From Pseudomonas antarctica (GTDB lineage: Bacteria > Pseudomonadota > Gammaproteobacteria > Pseudomonadales > Pseudomonadaceae), in the NCBI RefSeq assembly GCF_001647715.1, contig NZ_CP015600.1:5332001-5396000 (forward strand): 64,000 nucleotides of DNA, read 5' to 3'. Below the pieces are notes generated by a model. It searched no databases, was not told the DNA's origin, and saw nothing but the letters and a program-made list of their open reading frames with translations. This document shows positions 1-7,416 of this stretch, one piece after another. Position 1 is the first letter of the stretch, and every line of letters begins with the position of its first letter. The position numbers and the translations under genes are program-made.

Positions 1-407
1 AGCGGCAACACTTCTTCGGCGAACTTGAGTTCGAACAACGCGTCATGGCGCGCGACCATCTCGGCCTCGCCACCGCCATCGATCAGGATGCTCGACCTCG
101 GTTTCGGCGACTTGCTGGAGCGCACATGGGCCAGCACGCGATGGCTGTCCAACACCCGCTCCACCAGAATTTCCAGCTTGCCGCCGGACGCTTTCTGGCC
201 AAACAGCCGTGCCGGAATCACCCGGGTATTGTTAAACACCATCAAATCGCCTGGGCGTAAATGCTCAAGCAAATCAGTGAATTGACGGTGTGCGAGGGCA
301 CCGCTCACCCCGTCCAGGGTCAGCAGTCGACTGGCGCGACGCTCGGCCAAAGGGTGGCGAGCGATCAGCGAATCAGGGAGCTCAAAAGTAAAGTCAGCAA
401 CGCGCAT
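1..407 (-). CDS. queA: S-adenosylmethionine:tRNA ribosyltransferase-isomerase QueA, N-terminal part
   Basis: The minus strand reads [19 protein letters not shown] and onward without a stop to the window edge, so only about the first 135 residues are present. The segments [11 protein letters not shown] and [13 protein letters not shown] are typical of the QueA N-terminus. QueA transfers and isomerises the ribosyl part of SAM onto preQ1 at the wobble base of GUN-anticodon tRNAs, giving epoxyqueuosine. The start is the ATG at 407; no upstream in-frame alternative fits the family. In Pseudomonas queA is usually followed by tgt, which would lie to the left of this window. The gene is cut by the window edge and shows no frameshift. 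Confidence 0.95.
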   Translation of the reverse strand, partial: MRVADFTFELPDSLIARHPLAERRASRLLTLDGVSGALAHRQFTDLLEHLRPGDLMVFNNTRVIPARLFGQKASGGKLEILVERVLDSHRVLAHVRSSKSPKPRSSILIDGGGEAEMVARHDALFELKFAEEVLP

Positions 408-515
408 GATGGGGTTCGTCTAGCAGGGCCGGGAAGTCTAGCGGAAATAGTGAAAATAGACCATGAAACGTGATTGACCAACGGTAATCTCATCTCTATA
501 CTTCGCCGCCATTGA

Positions 516-600
516 GCCCTGATGGCGGAATTGGTAGACGCGGCGGATTCAAAATCCGTTTTCGAAAGGAGTGGGAGTTCGAGTCTCCCTCGGGGCACCA
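516..600 (+). tRNA. tRNA-Leu (anticodon CAA)
   Basis: An 85-nt class II tRNA. The acceptor 5' arm GCCCTGA pairs with TCGGGGC (one G-T wobble), followed by ACCA with CCA encoded at 598-600. The D-arm has TGGTAGACG. The anticodon stem GCGGA/TCCGT encloses loop TTCAAAA with anticodon CAA, reading the TTG codon. A long variable arm is present, as expected for leucine, and the T-arm carries GTTCGAGTC. It is transcribed away from queA and is followed at once by a strong terminator. Confidence 0.97.
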
Positions 601-610
601 TCTTAAAGAA

Positions 611-638
611 AGACCTTGAAATTCAAGGTCTTTTTTTT
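611..638 (+). terminator. Rho-independent terminator of tRNA-Leu
   Basis: The inverted repeat AGACCTTGAA / TTCAAGGTCT is followed by a run of T residues ending at 638. It starts 11 nt after the tRNA CCA end, which fits termination of the single tRNA transcript. Confidence 0.9.
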
Positions 639-694
639 CGCCTGTAGAAAAGTGCGTATGCACGGGCGAACGCAGACGTTGAGGAGCCGGGACC

Positions 695-1024
695 ATGGAA
701 TTGACGCTGGAAGCTGTGGCGCTTTTTGCTCTCAAGCTGGTGCATGAGACCGAAGGCGCGAGCCCGATTCTGCGGGATGATTTGGTCATGGACGGGTATG
801 AGCGGGAAGTGTTCGGGTTGTTGGTGCGCCAGGGGGATTTGGCCACGATTCAGGTGAAGCTTGATGAGTGTATTGCCCAGGCACTGAATACGTTAGGCGG
901 TGCCGACACCGTACTCGGGCGTGAATTGCTCAAGCTGTCCGCCGATGTACAACAGGTCCACAGCCTTGATGAGCTAAGCCCGCCGCTGATTACTCTCAAG
1001 GACTACCTGAAAGATATCCAGTGA
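695..1024 (+). CDS. Small hypothetical protein, 109 aa
   Basis: An ATG start follows a GGAG-like ribosome site (GAGGAGCCGGGACC). The acidic, helical protein begins MELTLEAVALFALKLVHETEG and has no signal peptide or membrane segment. I recognise no domain. Its 3' end overlaps the convergent LysE-family gene by 51 bp (974-1024), so one of the two C-termini evolves under a double constraint. It is probably a real gene because codon use is normal for the region and it sits alone between the tRNA terminator and the exporter. Function unknown. Confidence 0.7.
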   Translation: MELTLEAVALFALKLVHETEGASPILRDDLVMDGYEREVFGLLVRQGDLATIQVKLDECIAQALNTLGGADTVLGRELLKLSADVQQVHSLDELSPPLITLKDYLKDIQ

Positions 1025-1621
1025 GTCGGTGATCAACACACCGGCCAGATACACCATCAATACGGCGACGCCAGCGTCCAGGCATCGCCAGACCACCGGT
1101 GAACGAAACAGCCCGGCCAATCGCTGACATCCCAGCGCCAGCACCATAAACCACACCAACGATGCCGTCATGGCACCGGTTGCGAACAGCACTTGTTGGC
1201 CTGCGGGTTTGGCAGCACCCATAGCGCCGATCAGCACGACCGTATCGAGCCATGCGTATGGGTTGGCAAAGCCGAGCACCACCGCCGTACGTAACAGCCC
1301 GCGTTGCGAATTGCCGCCCTGAGTGTCCGGCATGGACTGGTTACGGATGCAGGCCAATAAGCGCTGGGCACCAAACCACAGTAGATAAAGCGCGCCGGAC
1401 AGCAGCATTAGCACCATCACCTCTGGCCAACTTCCCAGCAGCGAACCTAAACCCGTGACGCCAAAAGCGATCAGCAGGATGTCGGCCAAAACACAAATAG
1501 CGACCACGCCCCAAATAGGGCCACGGCCGACAGCTTGGCGAATGACCAATGTATCTTTAGGCCCTGGGGCAACAAATAGCCCGAGGCCAAGTACCAGCCC
1601 CTCGATAAAGTAAGGCGTCAT
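974..1621 (-). CDS. LysE/ArgO-type amino-acid exporter
   Basis: A 215-aa integral membrane protein with about six hydrophobic segments. It opens with an N-terminal LysE-family signature (GLFVAPGPKDTLVIRQAV, around residues 15-32) and has a second conserved stretch, LGFANPYAWLDTVVLIG, near residue 115. That NPxAxLDT motif is typical of the LysE/ArgO branch, which exports basic amino acids. The substrate is inferred only from this motif. The gene is divergent from the XRE-FW regulator at 1756 across about 135 bp, so the regulator may control it. The start ATG at 1621 follows a weak GGTAGCC ribosome site. Confidence 0.88.
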   Translation of the reverse strand: MTPYFIEGLVLGLGLFVAPGPKDTLVIRQAVGRGPIWGVVAICVLADILLIAFGVTGLGSLLGSWPEVMVLMLLSGALYLLWFGAQRLLACIRNQSMPDTQGGNSQRGLLRTAVVLGFANPYAWLDTVVLIGAMGAAKPAGQQVLFATGAMTASLVWFMVLALGCQRLAGLFRSPVVWRCLDAGVAVLMVYLAGVLITDSLDIFQVVLESNQRRA

Positions 1622-1755
1622 GGCTACCTTTCAATCCTGGTGTAAAGGAATGCAACACACGCCAGAATCCCAAGGCGTAGCGCGGCGTGTAGTGTGCATA
1701 CCTCGCTAAACGCAGCGGCGAGCAGGTTGTCTTTTTTGGCGTACAAAGGTGAGGC

Positions 1756-2448
1756 ATGACGATCAGGACGCGGGATACCCTAAGGGCGCTGATTACTCGA
1801 CGCAGCCGGGAACTGGGCAAATCCATGACCACCCTGGCCAAGGAAGCTGGCATTTCCAGAACCTATCTCTACGGATTGGCAGGCGGCGCCTCGCAAGATC
1901 CCTCGGTACGTACACTGATCAAACTCGCCAAGGCGTTGCAGGTTTCGCCGCTGCTGCTGTTCCGCTACTTCGCCGACCTGGCAGGCGCTCCGGCTGACGC
2001 AAACTCAATGGCCACCACCAACCGAGCCATTGGCCTGCATGACCCGAGTGACATCGCCGTCTTCAATGCAGACGTAACCACGCCCGATCAAACCGTCGTG
2101 CTGCCCGGCGAAATCTTTCAGAAAACCTGGGAAATCCAGAACCTTGGCTCCCGCCCCTGGCGTGGCCGCAGGTTGGTGCGAGTAGACGGCGAATACGTCA
2201 TCGCCCAACGCACCGCCACGGGCGCGCCACTGGAAGTGGTGATGGACACACACCTGCGCAGCCTGAACAACGAGGTCGCTATTGCAGAAACACTGCCCGG
2301 CCAGCCGGTGCACATCACTGTGGAGTTTGCCGCGCCCAAGGAAACCTGCACGGTCACGTCCATCTGGCGGATCGAGGATGAACACGGTCAGCCCTGCTAT
2401 GGCCCCGCCTTCATCCTGCATGTAATCGTCAACGTCATGGCACGCTGA
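1756..2448 (+). CDS. XRE-family regulator fused to an NBR1/FW Ig-like domain
   Basis: The 230-aa protein has two parts. Residues about 8-70 form a Cro/C1-type helix-turn-helix (MTTLAKEAGISRTYLYGL, then LIKLAKALQVSP). Residues about 100-228 resemble the four-tryptophan (FW/NBR1) Ig-like domain, with VLPGEIFQKTWEIQNLGSRPW, conserved Trp residues, and a C-terminal IWRIEDEHGQPCYGP segment. In eukaryotes the FW domain binds proteins in autophagy receptors; in bacteria it is known fused to HTH domains with little functional work. The ribosome site GGTGAGG lies just before the ATG. It is divergent from the LysE exporter, a plausible target. Confidence 0.88.
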   Translation: MTIRTRDTLRALITRRSRELGKSMTTLAKEAGISRTYLYGLAGGASQDPSVRTLIKLAKALQVSPLLLFRYFADLAGAPADANSMATTNRAIGLHDPSDIAVFNADVTTPDQTVVLPGEIFQKTWEIQNLGSRPWRGRRLVRVDGEYVIAQRTATGAPLEVVMDTHLRSLNNEVAIAETLPGQPVHITVEFAAPKETCTVTSIWRIEDEHGQPCYGPAFILHVIVNVMAR

Positions 2449-2454
2449 ATGGCC

Positions 2455-3090
2455 TCACCGCCGCCCTTCAACCGCCATCCGCACCGCCAACCCCATCAAC
2501 ACCGAGCCCATCACCCAGCGCTGCACCACCTGCCAACCCGGGCGGGTGACAAAGAACACCGCGATGGAGCCCGCCATGATGGCAATCACCGAGTTAACGC
2601 TCACGCTGATGGCAATCTGCGTAAAGCCCAGCACCAGGGACTGCGTCAGCACACTGCCATGGCCGTTCGGGTCGATGAACTGCGGCAGCAACGACAAATA
2701 CATCACCGCCACCTTGGGGTTCAGCAGGTTGGTCACAAAGCCCATCATGAACAGCTTGCGCGGGCTGTCCTGGGGCAAATCCCGCACTTGAAACGGCGAA
2801 CGGCCACCCGGCTTGACCGCCTGCCAGGCCAGATACACCAGGTACAACGCCCCGCCGAGCCGCAGCGCGTCGTAGGCAAACGGCACTGCCATCACCAACG
2901 CGGTGATGCCCAATGCCGCGCACAGCATGTAAACCACAAACCCCAACGCAACGCCGCCCAGGGAAATCAACCCGGCCTTACGCCCCTGGCAAATTGAGCG
3001 GGAAATGAGGTAAATCATGTTCGGCCCGGGCGTTAGCACCATGCCGAGTGAGATCAGGCCATAGGCAAGCCAGCTGGACAGTTCGGGCAT
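2455..3090 (-). CDS. RhtB/LysE-family amino-acid or homoserine-lactone exporter
   Basis: A 211-aa membrane protein with six predicted hydrophobic helices. The N-terminal signature LISLGMVLTPGPNMIYLISRS (residues about 12-32) and the central GFVTNLLNPKVAVMYLSLLPQF (about 120-141) are diagnostic of the RhtB branch. That branch exports neutral amino acids such as threonine and homoserine. It is convergent with the XRE-FW gene with a 6-bp gap, so this region has exporters on both sides of the regulator. The substrate cannot be read from sequence. Confidence 0.92.
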   Translation of the reverse strand: MPELSSWLAYGLISLGMVLTPGPNMIYLISRSICQGRKAGLISLGGVALGFVVYMLCAALGITALVMAVPFAYDALRLGGALYLVYLAWQAVKPGGRSPFQVRDLPQDSPRKLFMMGFVTNLLNPKVAVMYLSLLPQFIDPNGHGSVLTQSLVLGFTQIAISVSVNSVIAIMAGSIAVFFVTRPGWQVVQRWVMGSVLMGLAVRMAVEGRR

Positions 3091-3223
3091 GGTGTCGCTC
3101 CAGAAATAGTGTGTTGGACGCCATGGTAGGGCGTTGGAAAGCCGGGCGTTAGATACAGATCCGCGAGCAAAACGTCATACACACTCACAGGCGTTTGCCG
3201 CACCACTCACCCAGGACAGGCAC

Positions 3224-3595
3224 ATGATCGACTTCAACAACAAAGGCTTCTTCAAACTCAAACAAAACAACGAATACGCCGAACGCGTCTCCGCCCTGCT
3301 GCTCGACGGCGAAGAAGTGATCGACGCCTACAAAGCCATGCGCGACGGCGTGGTCTTCACCACCAAGCGCATCATCGCGGTGAACGTGCAGGGGATTACC
3401 GGCAGCAAAAAGGACTTCACCTCGCTGCCGTACAAAAATATCGTCGCGTACTCGGTGGAAACATCCGGCACGTTTGATCTGGATTCGGAGTTGGAGATTT
3501 ACTTTTCGTCGCTGGGGAAAGTGAAGTTTGAATTCACTGGGAAGACTTCGATTGTGGAAATTTCGCGGATCATTTCCAAGCACCTGCTGAGCTGA
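3224..3595 (+). CDS. Bacterial PH-domain protein
   Basis: I chose the ATG at 3224 (MIDFNNKGFFKLKQNNEYAE), giving 123 aa; the open frame extends upstream to 3134 but that stretch is not protein-like. The core DGVVFTTKRIIAVNVQGITGSKKDFTSLPY, and later VAYSVETSGTFDLDSELEIYF, match the small single-domain bacterial PH (YvbH/YozO-like) family. It is predicted soluble, with no signal peptide. Such proteins are widespread and mostly uncharacterised. It stands alone, with a 155-bp gap to the next gene. Confidence 0.85.
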   Translation: MIDFNNKGFFKLKQNNEYAERVSALLLDGEEVIDAYKAMRDGVVFTTKRIIAVNVQGITGSKKDFTSLPYKNIVAYSVETSGTFDLDSELEIYFSSLGKVKFEFTGKTSIVEISRIISKHLLS

Positions 3596-3713
3596 CCCCT
3601 TATGCGCTTAATTGTTTATCAGCCGCTCGAGCTCGGTCGTTTGGAGGCCAGCGACAGATAAAATAATTGACTGAAACAAGCCTGCACAGGGAACTGTAGA
3701 CCTCACCGGCAAC

Positions 3714-3740
3714 ACCCAAAGGTTCCTATAGCCTTTGGGT
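3714..3740. promoter_or_regulatory. 9-bp inverted repeat just upstream of the protease start
   Basis: ACCCAAAGG (3714-3722) pairs perfectly with CCTTTGGGT (3732-3740) around a 9-nt loop. It ends 10 nt before the ATG at 3751 and overlaps the alternative GTG start at 3739. No T-run follows, so it is not an ordinary terminator. It could block the translation start or act as a protein-binding site. Confidence 0.45.
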
Positions 3741-3750
3741 GATATGTCTT

Positions 3751-4527
3751 ATGATCAATGCTCCCAGTCTCTTTCAACCGTTTCATACCGCCCCCTACGC
3801 GGACAACGCCTCAAGCCCTGATGCGCAGTCTGTCAGCCCGATACGAACCAAGCGCAACGTGATCGACAAAACCCAGCTCTGGCCCAATGGTTCGACGATC
3901 ACGATAGCGCTATATGACGTTAACGAAGAGGAGGCAAAAGCGATAAAGGACGTGATCAACGAATGGCTGCCTTACGTCAATCTCAAGTTCAATTTTGTCC
4001 TGGGCGAAGAAGGCGACATCCGTATCGCTCTCAACCATATCAATGACACCTTCGGCTCTGCGGTAGGGACAGACGCGAAAAAAAAACCGCCACACCTGCC
4101 CACGATGATCCTGCCGGGCGATATCCATTCACCCAGATTCCGTTTCGTGGTGCTGCATGAGTTCGGGCATGGCTTGGGCGCGCTGCATGCTCACCAACAC
4201 CCTAATTCAGGCATTCCCTGGGACAAGCAGAAGGCGTATGACCACATGCTCAAGCACTATGGTTGGACCCAGTACCTCGTCGACAAAAATATCTTACCCC
4301 TAGAGCGTCGCGATGAGCACAGCTACCAACCTTACGACGGCGATTCGATAATGCATTACGAGGTCAGCCCCGACTGGACAGATGGCAGTTGGGGTCAATC
4401 GGAAACCTGGGACATCAGCGACGGCGATATCGCCCAAATGCAACAGGCTTACCCCATGCCGAAGCCACCTGCGCCGGCGCCTCTTTGCCAAGCGTTGCTT
4501 AATTGGCACCCCGATGAGCCAACATAA
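3751..4527 (+). CDS. Metzincin-like zinc metalloprotease (astacin/matrixin type)
   Basis: A 258-aa protein. It carries a complete metzincin zinc site, HEFGHGLGALHAHQHP, around residues 133-148 (HExxHxxGxxH). A Met-turn SIMHYEVSP lies around residue 202, closest in wording to the astacin SIMHY motif. No signal peptide or membrane segment is visible at the N-terminus (MINAPSLFQPFHTAPYADN), so it is either cytosolic, exported by a dedicated route, or an effector-like protein. The C-terminus is proline-rich (PMPKPPAPAP). Start choice is uncertain: ATG 3751 has no Shine-Dalgarno, and GTG 3739 lies within the hairpin. A terminator follows at 4602. The family is certain, the exact clan less so. Confidence 0.85.
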   Translation: MINAPSLFQPFHTAPYADNASSPDAQSVSPIRTKRNVIDKTQLWPNGSTITIALYDVNEEEAKAIKDVINEWLPYVNLKFNFVLGEEGDIRIALNHINDTFGSAVGTDAKKKPPHLPTMILPGDIHSPRFRFVVLHEFGHGLGALHAHQHPNSGIPWDKQKAYDHMLKHYGWTQYLVDKNILPLERRDEHSYQPYDGDSIMHYEVSPDWTDGSWGQSETWDISDGDIAQMQQAYPMPKPPAPAPLCQALLNWHPDEPT

Positions 4528-4601
4528 TCCCTGACCAAGCGATACCGCCCGACTTGACGCACGCAGGGCATCAAGCACTTGCGCACCTCGATCAGCAGGC
4601 A

Positions 4602-4633
4602 AAAAAAGACCTTGGCGTCCCAAGGTCTTTTTT
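4602..4633 (+). terminator. Rho-independent terminator after the metalloprotease gene
   Basis: The stem AAAAAAGACCTTGG / CCAAGGTCTTTTTT closes around a CGT loop, with an A-run on one side and a T-run on the other. It could work in both directions and therefore also end the DUF3077 transcript arriving from the right. Confidence 0.88.
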
Positions 4634-4671
4634 ACTGCCTACACGGTTTAGCTGGTGCGCCTCGATCCAAA

Positions 4672-4720
4672 CGTGGGAGCTGGCTTGTCGGGTCGCCGCA
4701 TCGCTGCGAAGACGCCAGCC
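4672..4720. repeat. Degenerate half REP element
   Basis: CGTGGGAGCTGGCTTGTCGG resembles the left arm of the REPINs seen elsewhere in the window. The matching inverted right arm is missing; GACGCCAGCC is the only remnant. It lies between the terminator and the DUF3077 gene. Confidence 0.55.
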
Positions 4721-4742
4721 GCCACACCCTCAAATCACCCGC

Positions 4743-5051
4743 TTACACCGAAACCGCCTCGCCCTCCTCCATCACCCCATTCGGCAACATCCCATTCGCC
4801 AAATCATCCACTACCGCCTTCGCCATCTCCCCCAAATAATGCGCCGCCCAGGCATAACGATCCGCGCTCTTGTCCATGGCGGCATCCAACGCGAGCATTT
4901 TGGAACAGTGCAACAGCTCGGAGGCATGCTCCAGGGCATCGCGAATGGGCACGCCGGCATTGACGCGGAATAGACGGTGGAGGTTGGGCTGTTTGCCGCA
5001 GGGGGAGAAGGTGATGACGCCGAGGGTTTTGTTTAGGGGTGGGTTGATCAT
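4743..5051 (-). CDS. DUF3077-type small protein
   Basis: A 102-aa protein containing LHRLFRVNAGVPIRDALEHA, then SELLHCSKMLALDAA and an acidic end. I recognise this arrangement from DUF3077 proteins, which are frequent and multi-copy in Pseudomonas and have no known function. It is predicted soluble and helical. The start at 5051 has a strong GGAGG ribosome site 6 nt upstream. It overlaps the stop of a 24-codon ORF in an ATGA arrangement, a signature of translational coupling. Confidence 0.8.
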   Translation of the reverse strand: MINPPLNKTLGVITFSPCGKQPNLHRLFRVNAGVPIRDALEHASELLHCSKMLALDAAMDKSADRYAWAAHYLGEMAKAVVDDLANGMLPNGVMEEGEAVSV

Positions 5052-5122
5052 TGGGCACCTCCGAACTGCGTGGAGGTGTGGACTGCGGTATTGCGAGGAT
5101 AAAACCGTTCAGAAACGCTCAT
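5048..5122 (-). CDS. Tiny ORF (24 aa) coupled to the DUF3077 gene
   Basis: Reads MSVSERFYPRNTAVHTSTQF plus four residues. It has its own GGGAG ribosome site 8-9 nt before the ATG at 5122. It ends in TGA overlapping the DUF3077 ATG by 4 nt (ATGA), which argues that ribosomes do traverse it. It may be a leader peptide or a short partner. An upstream in-frame extension to 5329 exists but lacks a ribosome site. The SERFYP start is shared with the bacteriocin at 5602. Confidence 0.45.
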   Translation of the reverse strand: MSVSERFYPRNTAVHTSTQFGGAQ

Positions 5123-5601
5123 TGGTATAGCTCCCATTCTTCGAAGAGAGCTGCCGCATTCGTTTCCAGGCGAATGGGTGGTAGCTGTGCGCAGGCTGGA
5201 AACCGGGGAATAGGCAAACCCGGCAGACTCGAAAGCCTCCCACGCACAGCCGCCATAACACGCATATGCTGGCACAAAAGTGGCGCCAGCGGTCGTGATA
5301 AATGGTGGCGCCTGTGCGCCTATACCCACGGGTTTCCAGGCCCGGTCGCCGTATAGACAGCGACGAGCGAGAACTTAGCTTTAAAAACTGGACAGGCAAA
5401 GCCGAGCCTTGTGACGCGAAATGTCCAAAGCGCACTACTTAAAATGCTGAAGATAGCTAAGTAGAAAAGTCCCATCGCCCCTTTTTAATTATCGTCGCTA
5501 ACAGCGATGACTTTTCCCACATACACCATCGAGCAAAGCCGACATCAACCTCTGATTCCCCCTCGTACGCTCACTCCCTCGCACAAGGAAGTGAGCCGGT
5601 C
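5123..5601. other. Divergent intergenic region (479 bp) with a probable leader
   Basis: No convincing gene. On the minus strand, about 5123-5340 reads as an open but atypical frame. From memory, similar stretches recur upstream of DUF3077 genes in Pseudomonas, so I regard it as a transcribed leader or repeat and not a protein gene. The right half is AT-richer and must carry the bacteriocin promoter. A small palindrome, TCGCT-AAC-AGCGA, lies near 5494-5506. I found no CTGT-N8-ACAG LexA box. Confidence 0.4.
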
Positions 5602-6738
5602 ATGTCAGAGCGCTTTTACCCCATCACCGAAGAAGAACAACTCAAACGGCGAATCCTGACTCCGCAGCCGAAGCGGGTGCCCTATTCGCCGCCCATGGTG
5701 TTGCTCGACCCAACACCAGCACCGGCGCCTACGCCCGCAAAACTTCCCGGTTGCGTGTTCACCAAACCCTGCCAACTGCCCGACGGCATCATTCGCTACA
5801 ACGACCCCACCGGTTACGTACCGTTGGAGCTGATCAAGGATTACGGCCATTTCAGCCTGTTGGGTGGGCGCGAGGTGGACAGCCGAGGCGCAGTCGCCTT
5901 GCACAAGATCAGCGGCAGCGCCCTGCCTGTTGGCTTGGGGCAGTTGGCGTTGCGTTCGGCGGTGGTGGAATCCGCAGCTACCGCCGCTGGCACTGTAGCC
6001 GGTGGCTTATTGGCGGGTTTGGTGGCGCTGGCTTGGCCGTCGGAGCTGGGTGATAGCGCGCTCTACAGCGAGGAACAGTTGCGTTCGCTGCAACGGGCGC
6101 GGTCGCAGATGCGTTTGCATGTCGAACAGAGTGGGGACGGCACGCTCAAGGGGTACGGGTTTTACACAGGCAACACTGCCGATTGGCAGATGATTGATGT
6201 GGTGCAGTTCCAAAGCCGTGGCGATCAGTTTGTCGCGGATTTGGGTGAGGGCGTGGAGCTGATCTGGACGCCTGCGGTTGATCCTGGAGATACGCTGGGT
6301 ATTCCGGCATTGGAGGCTGCGCCGCAAGCGCCGGTGATTTGGATTTACCCGCCGACGGAGAAAGCCGCGCAGATTCTGGTGAACCCGATTTATCCGCCGG
6401 AGTATCGGGATTTTATTCTGGTGTTCCCGGTGGAGTCGGGGGTTCGGCCGCTGTATGTGGTGGTTAGCGTTCGGGCTGGGGATCACAAATATCAACCGAG
6501 TCCAAGGTTTTTAACTGCGTTTCCAGAAGCCGTACGCGCGCCTTCCAAATCCAGCGTCAGGGGCGGAGGTCATCTTAGGCCCCGCTGGAAGGATCCCCAT
6601 GGCTATATCTACGAATGGGACTTCGAACGAGGCAAGGTCGAGAAGTACAACAAGCGAGGTAAGCACTTGGGCGAATTCGATCCTATAACAGGTGAACGAA
6701 CCAAAGACGCAAAAGACACGAGAAGGATAGATCCATGA
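5602..6738 (+). CDS. S-type pyocin-domain bacteriocin with colicin E3-like rRNase C-terminus
   Basis: A 378-aa protein. After a proline-rich start (residues about 1-60) comes a region with an Ala/Gly-rich hydrophobic patch (about 120-145). An S-type pyocin domain follows (about 155-310), ending IYPPEYRDFILVFPVESGVRP and RAGDHKYQPSP. The C-terminal tail (about 318-378) matches the cytotoxic 16S-rRNA nuclease of colicin E3/cloacin: RWKD..GYIYEWD...KYNKRGKHLGEFDP, ending RRIDP. In E3 the active site is D-x2-H-x3-E. Here it reads D340-F-E-R343-G-K-V-E347, so the His position is Arg. It is short for an S-type pyocin and lacks a long receptor-binding domain. The ribosome site AAGGAAGTGAG precedes the ATG at 5602. 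Confidence 0.85.
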   Translation: MSERFYPITEEEQLKRRILTPQPKRVPYSPPMVLLDPTPAPAPTPAKLPGCVFTKPCQLPDGIIRYNDPTGYVPLELIKDYGHFSLLGGREVDSRGAVALHKISGSALPVGLGQLALRSAVVESAATAAGTVAGGLLAGLVALAWPSELGDSALYSEEQLRSLQRARSQMRLHVEQSGDGTLKGYGFYTGNTADWQMIDVVQFQSRGDQFVADLGEGVELIWTPAVDPGDTLGIPALEAAPQAPVIWIYPPTEKAAQILVNPIYPPEYRDFILVFPVESGVRPLYVVVSVRAGDHKYQPSPRFLTAFPEAVRAPSKSSVRGGGHLRPRWKDPHGYIYEWDFERGKVEKYNKRGKHLGEFDPITGERTKDAKDTRRIDP

Positions 6739-6959
6739 AACACCTGATCTACGTAGTCCCAGCGGGAAGCGAGAATATTTCGACTGAAATACCGCTCAAC
6801 CTGAAAGCTGCCGATTTGCTGCCAATTATGGGTTGGGAGGACGAACACGAATGTGTCTATGACTACCTACTTACTCCGCAACAAATCGAAGGTATCGAAA
6901 ACCTTACCTCATTGGTCTTTCCAAAAAATGCGTCGCTGTATTTGGCATGCGACGCGTAA
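6735..6959 (+). CDS. Small protein coupled to the bacteriocin, possible second immunity protein
   Basis: A 74-aa acidic protein (MKHLIYVVPAGSENISTEIP, later YDYLLTPQQIEGIENL). Its ATG overlaps the toxin stop in an ATGA arrangement, so it is translated with the toxin. It does not look like the E3 immunity protein, which is encoded 170 bp downstream. Its length, acidity and position suggest an immunity-like protein; from memory it resembles the DUF7683 group, but I cannot confirm this. Alternatives are a chaperone, or an immunity gene left from another toxin. Confidence 0.65.
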   Translation: MKHLIYVVPAGSENISTEIPLNLKAADLLPIMGWEDEHECVYDYLLTPQQIEGIENLTSLVFPKNASLYLACDA

Positions 6960-7130
6960 CCATTTTAAAGAGTCGAAACCTCATTCGCCGACGTTCACTT
7001 TCAGGGAAAAGACTCCGAAAGATCCCCTGGCATCTCAGGGTTCTCACCCGACTCGCAGGGTCCGCAATACCAAGGAACGGCGCAACCTGAGCGTCGAATT
7101 TACCGATATAGAGGACTAGCAAAAGTGGTC
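6960..7130 (+). other. Degenerate linker between two immunity-like genes
   Basis: A 171-bp stretch without a plausible start codon. One frame is open from before 6960 to the TAG ending at 7119 and reads a basic tail containing SHPTRRVRNTKERRNL and ending SVEFTDIED. This has the flavour of the C-terminus of a lost toxin domain and lies directly before the E3-type immunity gene. I treat it as a recombination scar or remnant, not a gene. Confidence 0.4.
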
Positions 7131-7412
7131 ATGAAAATCAGATTGTGCTGGTACGAAAAGAACAGTGATGACTTAAAAGAAAATGAGTACTCAGCGGATA
7201 TCCATGACGCAGACAGTTCTTTTGAAGCTCTGGGGTTGAGCGAAGAAACCGCAATATATGCCGGGGGTTTCAACGTTCTCCCTACCTGGATAACAATTCT
7301 CCAGCCACACTTCCAGCATGTAATACAGCCCAACCTATTCGACTACCAAATTTCCTTCCGCTATCAAGGCGCTTGGCCGCCCCCTCCAAAACAACCCCGT
7401 ACAGAGTCTTGA
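7131..7412 (+). CDS. Cloacin/colicin E3-type immunity protein
   Basis: A 93-aa protein. The run LCWYEKNSDDLKENEYSADI, then SFEALGL, GGFNVLPTWITILQPHF and the final ISFRYQGAWP align by eye with the colicin E3 immunity protein (W..K...D.K..EYS, W...LQP.F.H, SF.Y..G.W). It should bind and block the rRNase domain of the protein at 5602. The start is the ATG at 7131; GTG 7125 is an in-frame alternative. It is followed after 4 nt by the gene at 7417, implying co-transcription. Confidence 0.9.
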   Translation: MKIRLCWYEKNSDDLKENEYSADIHDADSSFEALGLSEETAIYAGGFNVLPTWITILQPHFQHVIQPNLFDYQISFRYQGAWPPPPKQPRTES

Positions 7413-7416
7413 TGCA

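Noticed and set aside
5400..5601. LexA/SOS box before the bacteriocin gene
   Set aside because: I looked for CTGT-N8-ACAG and the pyocin P-box pattern and found no acceptable match, so DNA-damage control is not claimed.
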